From contig NZ_JANQIM010000017.1 of the NCBI RefSeq assembly GCF_028282165.1, forward strand, positions 1 through 49,149: a stretch of 49,149 nt of DNA, read 5' to 3'. Source of the DNA: Winogradskyella sp. Lineage in GTDB: Bacteria; Bacteroidota; Bacteroidia; Flavobacteriales; Flavobacteriaceae. Made by a program: the position numbers and the translations under genes. Below, piece by piece: positions 32,732 through 43,100 of this stretch (position 1 is the stretch's first letter; every line of letters begins with the position of its first letter). The notes under the pieces are model-generated. The model ran no database searches. It was not told where the DNA came from and saw only the letters and a program-made list of their open reading frames with translations.

Positions 32732-33877
32732 ATGAAATACATTGCCAATATTTTAATTGTCCTGATAAGTACTTTTGCTTACTCACAAGACAAAACCTTA
32801 GAACCCAAACTAGAGAACATCAAATGGATTTCTGGTACTTGGCATGGTGAAGCTTTTGGAGGAATTATAGAAGAAATCTGGAGCGAACCTTCGGGTGGCT
32901 CTATGATGGCAACATTCAAACTCATTAATGATGGTAAAGTCTCTTTTTATGAGATCGAAGTTATCCAAGAAATTGAAAATAGTCTTATCCTTCAATTAAA
33001 ACATTTTGGAGAAGATTTAAAGGGATGGGAAACCAAAAATGAGACCGTAGATTTTCCCTTAAAGTTCATTACCGAAGATAAAGTTATTTTTGAAGGCATG
33101 GCATTTGAAAAAGTGAGTACTACTGAAATGAATGTTTATGTCGATATTGAAAATGAAGGCAAAGTTGAAACCGTAAAGTTTAACTACCATAAAAAGGAAA
33201 ACACTAAACCAACTAAACAGCTTATAAAGGTAAATTACGCCAAAGAACAACCTATCATTGATGGTAAAGCAAATGAGACGATTTGGACAAACACTAAGTG
33301 GTATCCAATAGACCAAATATGGCTAGGTAGCAACTACACCCCTGAAGATTTTGAAGGAAGATACAAACTAGCCTGGACAGAAAAGGCGCTGTATTTGCTT
33401 GCAGAAATAAAAGATGATATATTATTAGACAACACTAAGGATCCACTAAAAACGTGGTGGGATGACGATTGCCTAGAGATATTCATAGATGAGAATAACA
33501 GTGGCGGAAATCATCAGTATAACCATAATGCGTTTGCCTACCATATCGCTCTAGATGGTAATGTCGTGGATATGTCGACGAAGAGAAAAGGCAAACTCTA
33601 CAATTCGCATATAGAATCTAAACGTATTACCACAAATAAGATTTCTATCTGGGAAGTAAAGATTCTACTATTTGATGACAGCTATACAGACGATGCAAAA
33701 AATACACCTGTAAAACTAAGTGCCAATAAAAATATAGGTTTTGCGTTGGCATACTGTGATAATGATCATAGTGAGCATCGCGAAAATTTTATTGGATCTG
33801 TAGAAGTTGAAGGCGATGATAAAAATCGTGGCTGGATCGATGCCAATATCTTTGGTACACTCATCTTAAAACAATAG
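32732..33877 (+). CDS. Exported DUF6265-like / CBM9-like sugar-binding protein
   Basis: 381 residues from the ATG at 32732, chosen because MKYIANILIVLISTFAYSQ is a clean signal peptide; an ATG at 32699 would add 11 residues before it. Residues about 25-165 match the DUF6265 pattern (WISGTWHGEAFGGIIEEIWS, GGSMMATFKL, ..VIFEGMAFEKV). Residues about 170-380 are a CBM9-type carbohydrate-binding fold as in xylanase-associated modules: a PIIDGKANETIW opening, LAWTEKALYLLAEIKDD, DDCLEIFIDENNSGG and YHIALDGNV. It probably binds a sugar or other ligand outside the cytoplasm. It sits 9 bases before the channel gene. Confidence 0.8.
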   Translation: MKYIANILIVLISTFAYSQDKTLEPKLENIKWISGTWHGEAFGGIIEEIWSEPSGGSMMATFKLINDGKVSFYEIEVIQEIENSLILQLKHFGEDLKGWETKNETVDFPLKFITEDKVIFEGMAFEKVSTTEMNVYVDIENEGKVETVKFNYHKKENTKPTKQLIKVNYAKEQPIIDGKANETIWTNTKWYPIDQIWLGSNYTPEDFEGRYKLAWTEKALYLLAEIKDDILLDNTKDPLKTWWDDDCLEIFIDENNSGGNHQYNHNAFAYHIALDGNVVDMSTKRKGKLYNSHIESKRITTNKISIWEVKILLFDDSYTDDAKNTPVKLSANKNIGFALAYCDNDHSEHRENFIGSVEVEGDDKNRGWIDANIFGTLILKQ

Positions 33878-33885
33878 TTTTAATT

Positions 33886-34506
33886 ATGAAACATTCAAAA
33901 GGTCGAGTAGCAACACTCAGTGATGGGATTTTTGCATTTGCTTCAACTTTAATGGTCGTTGATGTCGGAACGACTATAGACATCAAAAATATTAATTCGC
34001 AGTTACCCTTATTTATCAGCTTTGGGGTAGCCTTTTTTGTAATGATGATGCTATGGAAAGCACACTATAACTTTTTTCAACGTACCAAATATGTTGACAA
34101 TTGGATTATCAGTGCAAATACATTACTACTATTTACTATTTTATTCTACTTATTTCCGTTAAAAACCCTTATCAATTCGATAACACAACAAATTGGCATG
34201 ACCATGGACGATTTAGCACAACTGTTTATACTTTATGGTGTTGGATTTATCCTTGTATTTATCGCATATTCATTTTTGTACTGGAGAGCCTTTAAAAAAG
34301 ATAGTAATAACGAAAATCCGCTTAAGCTCAAATTTTATTATAAGCATTTTTTAATATTTGTAATAATTGGATTTGTATCTGTAATACTTTCTATCTTTCA
34401 GATTGGTATGCAAATTGGGTTTCCAGGCTTTGTATATGTATTTCTAGGTCCCATTTGTTATTACAACGGTGTACTGTTTAGAAAAAAATATCCAAATGTA
34501 TTTTAA
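33886..34506 (+). CDS. TMEM175-family (DUF1211) membrane protein, putative K+ channel
   Basis: 206 residues and six predicted membrane helices. The first carries the family signature R-x3-(F/L)SD-x-(V/I)FA(I/F)-x2-T as RVATLSDGIFAFASTL (residues 7-22). Bacterial TMEM175 homologues form tetrameric potassium channels in which this helix lines the pore. It starts 8 bases after the CBM9 gene and ends 7 bases before the M1 peptidase, so the three are likely co-transcribed, although the functional link is unclear. Confidence 0.85.
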   Translation: MKHSKGRVATLSDGIFAFASTLMVVDVGTTIDIKNINSQLPLFISFGVAFFVMMMLWKAHYNFFQRTKYVDNWIISANTLLLFTILFYLFPLKTLINSITQQIGMTMDDLAQLFILYGVGFILVFIAYSFLYWRAFKKDSNNENPLKLKFYYKHFLIFVIIGFVSVILSIFQIGMQIGFPGFVYVFLGPICYYNGVLFRKKYPNVF

Positions 34507-34513
34507 AAGGTAA

Positions 34514-36151
34514 ATGAAAAACATAAACATAATAATCGTCTATTTAATTTTTTGTGGGTATTGTAAAGCTCAATTACTTCAAGACAGATCTAGCTTTACT
34601 ATGCAAGACACGCTAAGAGGAAGTATTACACCTGAGCGTGAATGGTGGGATTTAACGTATTATGACCTAAATATTAAGGTGCAACCGGATAAAAAATATA
34701 TTGCGGGTTATAACGTTGTACACTACAAGGTTTTAAAATCACATAATATCATTCAGATTGATTTACAAGAACCATTAGAAATAACTGCGATTTCTCAAGA
34801 TAATGAGGATTTAGACTACAATAAAATTGGTCCTGCATATTTCATAATCCTTAAAAAGAAACAAGTTCCTGGAGAATACAATGAACTATATATTCAATAT
34901 GCCGGAAAACCAAAAGAAGCGGTAAATGCACCTTGGGATGGTGGCTTTTCATGGAAAAAAGATAAAAATGGAAAAGATTTTATTGCTACATCTTGCCAAG
35001 GTTTAGGAGCCAGTGTTTGGTGGCCTAATAAAGATCATATGTATGATGAAGTAGACAGTATGCGCATTGCCATAGACGTCCCTAAAGATCTAATTGCCGT
35101 TGCCAATGGTCGCCTGCGTGACACTCACGAATATGAATACGGTGGTTTCAAATTATACGAGTGGTTTGTATCTAATCCTATAAATAATTATGGAGTGAAT
35201 GTTAACATTGGAGACTACGTTAATTTTTCAGAAGTCTATCAAGGGGAAAAGGGCCCTTTAGATATGGACTATTGGGTTTTATCCTATAATCTGGAAATTG
35301 CTAAAAAACAGTTTAAAGATGCACCAAAAATGATGAAGGCTTTTGAACATTGGTTTGGTCCTTATCCATTTTACGAAGACAGTTTTAAGTTGGTTGAAGT
35401 CCCGTATTTAGGTATGGAACATCAAAGCTCGGTAACATATGGCAACAAATACCTAAACGGATATTTGGGCAGTGATTTGTCACGGACCGGATGGGGTTTA
35501 AAATTTGATTTTATCATAATTCATGAAGCTGGTCACGAATGGTTTGCCAATAGTATTACCAACAAGGATATTGCCGACATGTGGATTCATGAAAGCTTCA
35601 CTAATTATTCTGAAAATCTGTTTTTGGATTACTATTATGGCAAAGAAGCTTCAGCAGATTACGTAATTGGTTGTAGAGCTAATATTCAAAATGATCGACC
35701 AATCATAGGATATTATAATGTAAACCATGAAGGATCTAGTGATATGTATTACAAAGGTGCCAATATGTTACATACCTTACGCCAGCTTATCGAAAATGAT
35801 GAGTTATGGCGACAGATTCTAAGAGGATTGAATACCGAATTTTACCACCAAACGGTAACTACAAAACAAATTGAGGACTACCTTAGCGAAAAGACCAATA
35901 AAAACCTCACTGCTTTTTTTAACCAATATTTAAGAGATATACGCATTCCAACCTTAGAATATACGATTAAAAATGGTGAACTTAAGTTTAGGTATATCGA
36001 TATTGTCAAAGATTTTGATATGCCAATTGAAGTAGAAATCGATGGAAAAACCGAATGGATATTCCCAAGTTCTGAATGGAAAACTAAACCTTTTGAAGGT
36101 AAAGATTTTAAAATTGACAGAGATTATTATATCTATTCTAAGGAAATTTAA
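34514..36151 (+). CDS. M1-family zinc metallopeptidase (aminopeptidase)
   Basis: 545 residues with a signal peptide (about 1-20, ending CKAQ). The zinc site is complete: HEAGHEW at 337-343 and the third ligand Glu360 in WIHESFTNY give HExxH-x18-E. The exopeptidase motif GAMEN appears as LGMEH at about 299-303. The protein has the N-terminal beta domain and catalytic domain plus a short tail, but lacks the large C-terminal helical domain of long M1 enzymes, as in other bacteroidete short M1 members. It should remove N-terminal residues from peptides in the periplasm or outside the cell. Confidence 0.93.
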   Translation: MKNINIIIVYLIFCGYCKAQLLQDRSSFTMQDTLRGSITPEREWWDLTYYDLNIKVQPDKKYIAGYNVVHYKVLKSHNIIQIDLQEPLEITAISQDNEDLDYNKIGPAYFIILKKKQVPGEYNELYIQYAGKPKEAVNAPWDGGFSWKKDKNGKDFIATSCQGLGASVWWPNKDHMYDEVDSMRIAIDVPKDLIAVANGRLRDTHEYEYGGFKLYEWFVSNPINNYGVNVNIGDYVNFSEVYQGEKGPLDMDYWVLSYNLEIAKKQFKDAPKMMKAFEHWFGPYPFYEDSFKLVEVPYLGMEHQSSVTYGNKYLNGYLGSDLSRTGWGLKFDFIIIHEAGHEWFANSITNKDIADMWIHESFTNYSENLFLDYYYGKEASADYVIGCRANIQNDRPIIGYYNVNHEGSSDMYYKGANMLHTLRQLIENDELWRQILRGLNTEFYHQTVTTKQIEDYLSEKTNKNLTAFFNQYLRDIRIPTLEYTIKNGELKFRYIDIVKDFDMPIEVEIDGKTEWIFPSSEWKTKPFEGKDFKIDRDYYIYSKEI

Positions 36152-36165
36152 ATACCACTGCTACT

Positions 36166-36191
36166 GTTATTCCTGCTTTCACAGGAATGAC
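36166..36191. repeat. Palindromic intergenic element (TTCCTG type)
   Basis: GTTATTCCTG (36166-36175) and CAGGAATGAC (36182-36191) pair at 9 of 10 positions (the other as G-U) around CTTTCA. It resembles the ATTCCTGC...GCAGGAAT repeats common between genes in many bacteria. It follows the M1 peptidase stop codon by 14 bases and may end its message, though no T-run follows. Confidence 0.55.
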
Positions 36192-36207
36192 AAATACACT
36201 ATGAAAT

Positions 36208-36780
36208 ATGGAATTCCCAGAACTTTATTTTGAACGCGACACCGATTGGTACGACTGGTTATTGCACAACCATGATAAGCATCAAGCTGTATATCTTATC
36301 TTTTACAAGCTCGACACAGGAATGCCTACCATGCGATGGGAAGACGCTGTAAAGGTAGCCTTGTGTTTTGGGTGGATAGATTCCACCGTAAAAAGCCTAG
36401 GTCATGGAAAACGTAGACAATATTTTTCGCCACGGAATCCTAAAAGCACTTGGAGCGCACTCAACAAAAAATATATCGTAGAACTTGAAGCACAAGGCTT
36501 AATTCAAGAAAGCGGTTATAAGATGATTGAATTGGCCAAAGCTACTGGAACATGGACAGCCATGGACGATGTTGAAAATGGTATTATACCACCTGAACTT
36601 CAAAAAGCCTTTGATGCTAATCCGAGAGCGTTTGAAAATTATCAAAACTTTAGCAAAGGTTATAGAAAAAGTTATTTATCATGGCTTAACAGTGCCAAGC
36701 GCGAAGCGACACGACAAAAGAGAATCGCAGAGATCATAAGACTCTGTGATGCAAATATTAAGAGTAGAGATAGTTGGTAA
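36208..36780 (+). CDS. YdeI/OmpD-associated family protein
   Basis: 190 residues, cytoplasmic. The family core is visible: W..WL..NH....VYLIFYK, a MRWEDAVKVALCFGWIDS phrase, RRQYFSPRNPKSTWSALN and the C-terminal YRKSYLSWLNSAKREATRQKRI. Relatives in enterobacteria are annotated YdeI/OmpD-associated and have been linked to resistance to antimicrobial compounds, but the biochemical role is not settled. It follows the M1 gene across a palindromic element and ends 5 bases before the convergent AAA ATPase gene. Confidence 0.88.
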   Translation: MEFPELYFERDTDWYDWLLHNHDKHQAVYLIFYKLDTGMPTMRWEDAVKVALCFGWIDSTVKSLGHGKRRQYFSPRNPKSTWSALNKKYIVELEAQGLIQESGYKMIELAKATGTWTAMDDVENGIIPPELQKAFDANPRAFENYQNFSKGYRKSYLSWLNSAKREATRQKRIAEIIRLCDANIKSRDSW

Positions 36781-36785
36781 TGATA

Positions 36786-38243
36786 CTATAATCCACTTAT
36801 ATAACTACCATAAGGATCCTTAATCTGTAGGCCTTCTGAATAGCGATACTTACTCAACTTCTTATACTGTACCAAGCCCCAAAGCACAAATTCTTTTTCA
36901 AAGTAGATATCCCTTGGATCAATATCAGGTTGATGCTCTGCTATTAAAGTATCCAAAGGCTCTACCTCATCTAATTTAGATTTGTACTGCGCATCGTTAA
37001 AATAATCTAAAAGCTCAAATCCATCACCATTAAAGAACCAAGACACAATATTATCATAAGGCGTTTCTTCGCCTTGCTTTTCTAACTTTTCAATTTTTGG
37101 AAAGTATTTTGGGAATAAGGTTTTAATGGCTTCGTCAATCAAGGTATTGGCAACAAAATCGGCTCCTTCCTGTTCGCCTTCGTACACCAACTCTACCTTA
37201 CCAGTAATAGACGGAATCACACCAATAAAATCGGATAAACGTACTGCTGTACTTTCATCACCAGATAATAAGGCACGACGTTCGGCTGTACTCAATAAAT
37301 TTTCAAAAGCTGTTATGCTCATACGCGCACTTACGCCACTTTTTACATCGACATATTCACTCTCGCGAGCTTCAAAGCTAATTTGTTCTAAAAGTTCTTT
37401 CGCTAATTCTGGTACATAGACCGATGCAGACTGACGTTCGTCTAGCTTTGCTTCCTGAGCAGTTATGGTTTGTGCAATGTCTACATTGGCTGGATAGTGT
37501 GTTAGAATCTGTGAGCCTATTCTGTCTTTCAAAGGCGTCACGATACTACCACGATTGGTATAGTCTTCCGGGTTAGCCGTAAACACAAACTGCATATCTA
37601 ATGGCAAGCGTAATTTAAACCCTCTGATCTGAATATCGCCTTCCTGTAAAATATTAAACAGTGCCACCTGAATCCTAGCTTGTAAATCTGGCAACTCATT
37701 AATAACAAAAATACAGCGGTTAGCACGAGGTATCATACCGTAATGAATAACACGATCATCAGCATAACTCAGTTTTAAATTCGCGGCTTTAATCGGATCC
37801 ACATCGCCAATAATATCTGCAACCGTAACATCTGGTGTTGCTAATTTCTCAGCAAAACGCTCATCGCGATGTAACCAGGTTATTGGTGTGTTATCGCCTT
37901 TATCTGAAATTAATTCAACCGCATATCTCGAAATTGGGTTTAAAGGGTCGTCATTTATTTCAGAACCTTCGACCACTGGGATATACTCATCCAAAAGATT
38001 CACCATCATACGAGCTAAACGTGTCTTTGCTTGCCCTCTAAGACCTAACAAATTAATGTTATGCCTCGACAAAATAGCACGCTCTAACTCAGGAATCACA
38101 GTATGCTCATACCCGTGAATGCCTTCAAAAGTTTTAACTTTATGTTTTATGTTTTTAATTAAATTATCCCTCAGTTCATCTTTTATGGATTTTGATTGAT
38201 AACCTATCTTATTTAATTCTCCTAGTGTTTTTATAGTCTTCAT
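36786..38243 (-). CDS. MoxR/ChlI-like AAA+ ATPase (partner of VWA protein)
   Basis: 485 residues. Walker A is GLRGQAKT (67-74). The Walker B position reads CIFVINELPDL (Asn182-Glu183 instead of the usual Asp-Glu), followed by the sensor stretch FVFTANPEDYTNRGSIVTPL. The overall plan is that of magnesium-chelatase/MoxR AAA+ proteins, which remodel or load metals and cofactors into partner proteins together with a VWA protein. The VWA gene lies directly upstream on the same strand, 94 bases away, across a repetitive spacer. The Asn at Walker B also occurs in related magnesium-chelatase-like proteins as I recall them, so it is probably a subfamily trait. The target is unknown. Confidence 0.88.
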   Translation of the reverse strand: MKTIKTLGELNKIGYQSKSIKDELRDNLIKNIKHKVKTFEGIHGYEHTVIPELERAILSRHNINLLGLRGQAKTRLARMMVNLLDEYIPVVEGSEINDDPLNPISRYAVELISDKGDNTPITWLHRDERFAEKLATPDVTVADIIGDVDPIKAANLKLSYADDRVIHYGMIPRANRCIFVINELPDLQARIQVALFNILQEGDIQIRGFKLRLPLDMQFVFTANPEDYTNRGSIVTPLKDRIGSQILTHYPANVDIAQTITAQEAKLDERQSASVYVPELAKELLEQISFEARESEYVDVKSGVSARMSITAFENLLSTAERRALLSGDESTAVRLSDFIGVIPSITGKVELVYEGEQEGADFVANTLIDEAIKTLFPKYFPKIEKLEKQGEETPYDNIVSWFFNGDGFELLDYFNDAQYKSKLDEVEPLDTLIAEHQPDIDPRDIYFEKEFVLWGLVQYKKLSKYRYSEGLQIKDPYGSYISGL

Positions 38244-38245
38244 TT

Positions 38246-38335
38246 TCTAGCTTTTGGCCATTGGCTTTTAGCTATTAGCAACACAAGCTCAATTTATATA
38301 AGCTAATGGCTAATTCCTAAAAGCTAACAGCTAAT
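38246..38335. repeat. AGCTAA-rich spacer repeat between VWA and AAA genes
   Basis: The whole 94-base spacer is built from AGCTAA/TTAGCT and GCCAAT-like words, with several mutually complementary copies that can fold back. The part next to the AAA start codon (38246-38283, read on the minus strand) matches the block before fadA at 26486-26515. Confidence 0.55.
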
Positions 38336-38337
38336 AA

Positions 38338-39474
38338 TTATCCTTTAATTCTTCTTTTCCTATTATTTTCGTAGTCTTCAAAAATCATTTCACCTAAACC
38401 TTTCAATCCTGTGTAAAATGCTTTTCCTCTATTAGCTTGCGTAAATTCTCTTATAAATCGCATAAGATAAGGATCCTCGGCGATCATAAATGTGGTAATT
38501 GGGATATGCAAACGTCTGGCCTGTTGCGCCATAGCATAACACTTATTAGTAATATAAGGATCTAGACCATTACTGTTTTTGTAGTATTGCCCATCTGGTA
38601 ATCTTAAACAGCTAGGCTTACCATCAGTGATCATAAAAATTTGCTTGTTAGTATTTCGCTTTCTGCGCAACATATCCATGGCTAATTGAAGGCCTGCTAC
38701 TGTATTAGTGTGATATGGTCCTACTTTTAAATACGGTAAATCCTTAATCTTTATGGGCCAGGCATCATTACCAAACACTAAAATTTCTAGACTGTCTTTT
38801 GGATATCTTGTTGTTATTAATTCTGACAAGGCCATAGCTACTTTTTTGGCTGGTGTAATACGGTCCTCACCGTAGAGGATCATACTGTGGCTTATATCAA
38901 TCATCAACACAGTACTCATTTGACTTTTGTGCAGTGTTTCTTCCACCACTAAATCGTCTTCTGTAAGATTGAAATCCCCTACACCATGATTGATCTGTGC
39001 ATTCTTAAGACTTTCAGTCATTGATACTTTTTCTAATGCATCCCCAAACTGATAAGCTCTAAAATCACCTGTATGTTCGTCGCCTAATCCAACACCTTTA
39101 CTTTTGTGATTACCAGACCCACTTCGTTTTATTTTACCAAAAATATGATTCAAAGCTTGTTTGCGAATGGCACGTTCGGTCTTAGCCGTTATTGTTGTTT
39201 TTCCTTTTCCACTGCCATCACCCGTAGGATCAATTTCTTCTCGTATATAGCCTTTATTTTTTAAGTCTTCAATAAAATCGTCAATGGTATACTCCGGAGT
39301 GGTTAAGTTATACTCTTTATCCAACTGTCTTAACCAATCAATAGCTTCGTCAAAATCACCAGAAGTATAGGTGATGAGTTCTTTAAAAATCTCAAAAAGT
39401 TTCTCGAATGGTGATTGGCTTGGTGCTTCATAGGTCTTAAACACAAAACCCGATTTGTTTATTTTCTTTTCCAT
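38338..39474 (-). CDS. VWA-domain protein (MIDAS intact), partner of AAA ATPase
   Basis: 378 residues. A helical N-terminal region (about 1-150) leads to a von Willebrand factor A domain (about 185-365) with the metal-ion-dependent adhesion motif DISHS (D-x-S-x-S), the threonine position and the downstream ITDGKPS Asp. There is no signal peptide, so it is cytoplasmic. A Gly/Ser/Lys-rich linker (GDGSGKGKTTI) lies near residues 100-115. VWA plus AAA pairs act like the D and I subunits of magnesium chelatase or the MoxR-VWA systems. It is the first gene of the pair. Confidence 0.88.
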   Translation of the reverse strand: MEKKINKSGFVFKTYEAPSQSPFEKLFEIFKELITYTSGDFDEAIDWLRQLDKEYNLTTPEYTIDDFIEDLKNKGYIREEIDPTGDGSGKGKTTITAKTERAIRKQALNHIFGKIKRSGSGNHKSKGVGLGDEHTGDFRAYQFGDALEKVSMTESLKNAQINHGVGDFNLTEDDLVVEETLHKSQMSTVLMIDISHSMILYGEDRITPAKKVAMALSELITTRYPKDSLEILVFGNDAWPIKIKDLPYLKVGPYHTNTVAGLQLAMDMLRRKRNTNKQIFMITDGKPSCLRLPDGQYYKNSNGLDPYITNKCYAMAQQARRLHIPITTFMIAEDPYLMRFIREFTQANRGKAFYTGLKGLGEMIFEDYENNRKRRIKG

Positions 39475-39566
39475 CTACATGTAAAAATAGTGCTTTTTCT
39501 CCTAGTGCTCAAAGCACCATTGTATTCTAACAATTTATTAACTTTACTTCGAAATAATAGAATCTT

Positions 39567-40117
39567 ATGGGCAAAAAGAGAATAAAATGGACTACGGAAA
39601 AAATAATGAGCTCTTCTGCCTTATTTATAAGTGTTATTTCACTGATTGCCCTGCTCTACCAATCTTATCTCGCCAGAGAAGAAAACAAACTGATGCAAAA
39701 ACAGCAGAGTGCTAGTGTATTACCCTATCTCAGTCAGTGGATTAGTAATTCGTCGGAAGGCCATCAAATTGTTATAGGAAATAAAGGCGTTGGACCCGCT
39801 TTTATTGAAAAGGTTGAGCTTTCAATTAATTCCGAGTATAGCTTTAACAATACAGATGACTTATTTACTCATATCTTAAAAGCAAATAAAGGAATGGATA
39901 GCATAAATTATTTGACCAGCACTTTCTAGTACCTGCGAATGAAATGATAAAACTCATTCATATTATGGACGAGAAAGACATACAATCTTTTAGTGATGCA
40001 TTAGCGGCTAGCGATCTAAAATTCTTAATAGAATACGAAGATATCTATGGATCGCGTTGGTCCATAAGTAATACCCATGATGATTCCGATATCCCTCTAT
40101 TATTAGGCGATCTATAA
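39567..40117 (+). pseudogene. Small membrane-anchored protein, frameshifted
   Basis: The first frame (39567-39929) gives 120 residues: one membrane helix (about 15-35, ALFISVISLIALLYQSYLA), a charged neck (REENKLMQKQQ) and the start of a soluble domain (IVIGNKGVGPAFIEKVELSIN). It then meets a stop. From about 39905 the -1 frame continues without a break to a stop at 40115-40117 (FDQHFLVPANEMIKLIHIMD, then IEYEDIYGSRWSIS). Together they give one sensible protein of about 183 residues. Both halves look like parts of one recurrent flavobacterial family of unknown function, as I recall it. A lost base, a sequencing error or recoding would all explain it; no good slippery heptamer is present. Confidence 0.7.
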
Positions 40118-40192
40118 TTCCTTAACACCACATTAAGACTTCTCAATAATCTTTTCCTTAATTTTAGGCTTCATTTAACTAACCCTAAACTA

Positions 40193-43100
40193 ATGAATCG
40201 ATTTTTTTCATTGCTTTTGCTCATTTGCACGGCAACTTTTTCTGCACAAGAATTTTCGATGGACATGGTAAAAAATATGACTCCAAGGAATATTGGTCCT
40301 GGAGGTATGTCTGGTCGTGTCACTGCTATAGATGTTGTTGTTGACAATCCTGACATCATGTATGTTGGAACGGCCTCTGGCGGTCTTTGGAAATCAACCT
40401 CAGGAGGTATAAAATGGGAACCTATTTTTGATAAGGAATTGACCGCTTCCATAGGCGCCGTTAAAATTCAACAGTCTAATCCTAGTGTCATATGGGTAGG
40501 GACAGGTGAAGGCAATCCTCGCAATTCATTAAATGGCGGTTATGGTATTTACAAGTCTTTAGATGGTGGAAAAACCTGGATGGCTATGGGTTTGGAAAAA
40601 ACAAGGCATATCCACAGAATCATCGTCGATCCTACAAATCCCGACGTTGTTTATGTTGGAGCTATTGGTTCTCCTTGGGGCATACATCCCGAACGTGGCG
40701 TTTTTAAAACTATTGATGGTGGCAAAACATGGAATAAGATACTTTTTGCCAATAACAAAACAGGTGTAGCGGATTTAGTGATAGATCCAACTAATCCCAA
40801 CAAGCTTATTGCTGCACTTTGGGAGCACAAGCGTGATCCTTGGTTTTTTAATTCTGGAGGCGAAGGTTCTGGACTTCATATTACCCATGATGGCGGAAAA
40901 ACTTGGAAAAAAATAACGGATGAGGATGGGCTGCCTAAAGGAAACCTAGGTCGAATTGGTATAGCCATAGCCCCTGGAAAACCTAATATCGTTTACGCTC
41001 TTGTAGAAGCTAAGAAAAATGCTTTATATAAAAGCACCGACGGCGGTTTTAAATGGGAAAAAATAAACGATAAGAACGATATTGGTAATCGACCTTTTTA
41101 TTACTCAGACATTTATGTCGATCCACAAAATGAAAACAGAGTTTATTCAATTTTTACTTACGTTAATGTCTCAGAAGATGGTGGTAAAAATTTCGTTCAA
41201 TTGATGCCAGCATATGGTGTTAGCAATGGTGTGCATCCCGACCACCACGCTTGGTGGATACATCACGAAGATGGAAGCTTTATGATTGATGGTAATGATG
41301 GTGGTATGAATATCACTAAAGACGGTGGCAAAACATGGCGTTTTATTGGCAACTTACCAGTGGCACAATTCTATCATATTGCAATTGACAACGAATACCC
41401 TTACAATGTGTATGGCGGCATGCAAGACAACGGATCTTGGCGAGGACCTGCCTATGTTTGGCGTGCTCAAGGCATTAGGAACAGTTACTGGCAAGAAATA
41501 AGTTTCGGCGATGGTTTTGATGTAGTGCCGGACAGAGATGATTCGCGCTATGGTTGGTCCATGAGTCAACAAGGTTACGTTAGTCGCTACGATTGGCAAA
41601 CAGGAAATAATTATGGTGTACGGCCTACACATCCAGATCCAGATGTGCGTTTACGATTCAACTGGAATTCGGCCATAAATATTGATCCTTTCGACAATAG
41701 CACCATTTACTTCGGAAGTCAATTTGTGCATAAATCAACTGATAAAGGAGAAACGTGGACCGTCATTTCCCCTGACCTATCCACCAACGATCCAGAAAAA
41801 CAAAAACAAGCTGAAAGTGGTGGATTAACCATGGATGCCACTGGTGCCGAGAACCATTGTACCATTTTGGTGATAGAACCTTCAGTATTAGAAAAGGATA
41901 TGCTCTGGGCCGGAACAGACGATGGTCGTGTTCATTATACAACTGATGGTGGTAAAAATTGGACTGAAGTGACCAAAAATATTAAAGGGTTACCTAATGG
42001 AAGTTGGATAGCCCAAATAAAGGCTTCGAATAAGAATAAAGGTGAAGCCCTCTTAATTGTAAACGATTATAGACGCTTCAACTATGAACCCTATGCTTTT
42101 AGAACAAAAAACTATGGTAAAACTTGGGAGCGCATTGTCGATGGAAATGATGTACAAAGCTACACATTAGCCATTGTTGAGGATTTGGTTGAACCTAACT
42201 TAATGTTTTTAGGTACCGACGATGGCTTATATATCTCTATCGATGCAGGTGAAAAATGGGCCAAATGGACAGAAGGCTTTCCTACGACTTCCGTCAAGGA
42301 TTTGGTGATTCATCCAAGAGAACATGATTTAGTTATTGGAACTTTTGGAAGAGCAGCTTGGGTATTGGATGATATTAGCCCGTTACGCGAAATGGCCAAA
42401 AACAAAGCAGTGATGAATTCAACTATTAAATTGTTTAATCCGCCAACAGCTTACCAAGCGGCATACCAGCAACCAACAGGAAGTCGTTTCGGCGGAGATG
42501 CCCTATATAATGGAGAAAATCGTGATTATGGTGCAAGATTCACCTATCTTTTTAATAAAAAAGAACAGCCTAAAAATGAAGATACAGAAGATGACAGTAT
42601 AGATGATGTGGATGAAAAAGAAGAAAATGTTGTCAAATGGGATTCGCTAACATTAAAACTGTACGATGGAGATCGTTTAATAAGAACTTTAAAACAAAAA
42701 GCCCCCGAAGAAAATGGTATTCATAAATGGACATGGTACATGAATGAAGCTGGTGCAGACTATCCATCACGCACCATTAGAAAGCGAACTAGAGAACCTC
42801 GCGGTGTCAATGTTATTCCAGGAATCTATAAAGCGGTTTTACACTATGGTGATTTTATGTCGGAAACTAAAATAACAATTGAATCCGACCCAAGACTTAA
42901 TGTATCCCAAAACAATATTAATGAAGTGTATGCTTCGGCTAAGCAATTAGAAAAATTACAACAAACAGCAGCTGATGCAGTAAAACAGTTAGTTGAAAGC
43001 AAGACTATTGCTGAGGATTATAAAAAAGAACTCTCTAAACTAGATAAAGATAATTACAAGGACGAAATAGAGCTTTCAAAAGAAACTATAAAAGCTATAG

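Noticed and set aside
39903..39911. Programmed -1 frameshift site in the small membrane-protein gene
   Set aside because: The codons AAT TAT preceded by A do not form an X-XXY-YYZ heptamer with good re-pairing, and no strong downstream hairpin is evident. A mutation or base error is more likely.
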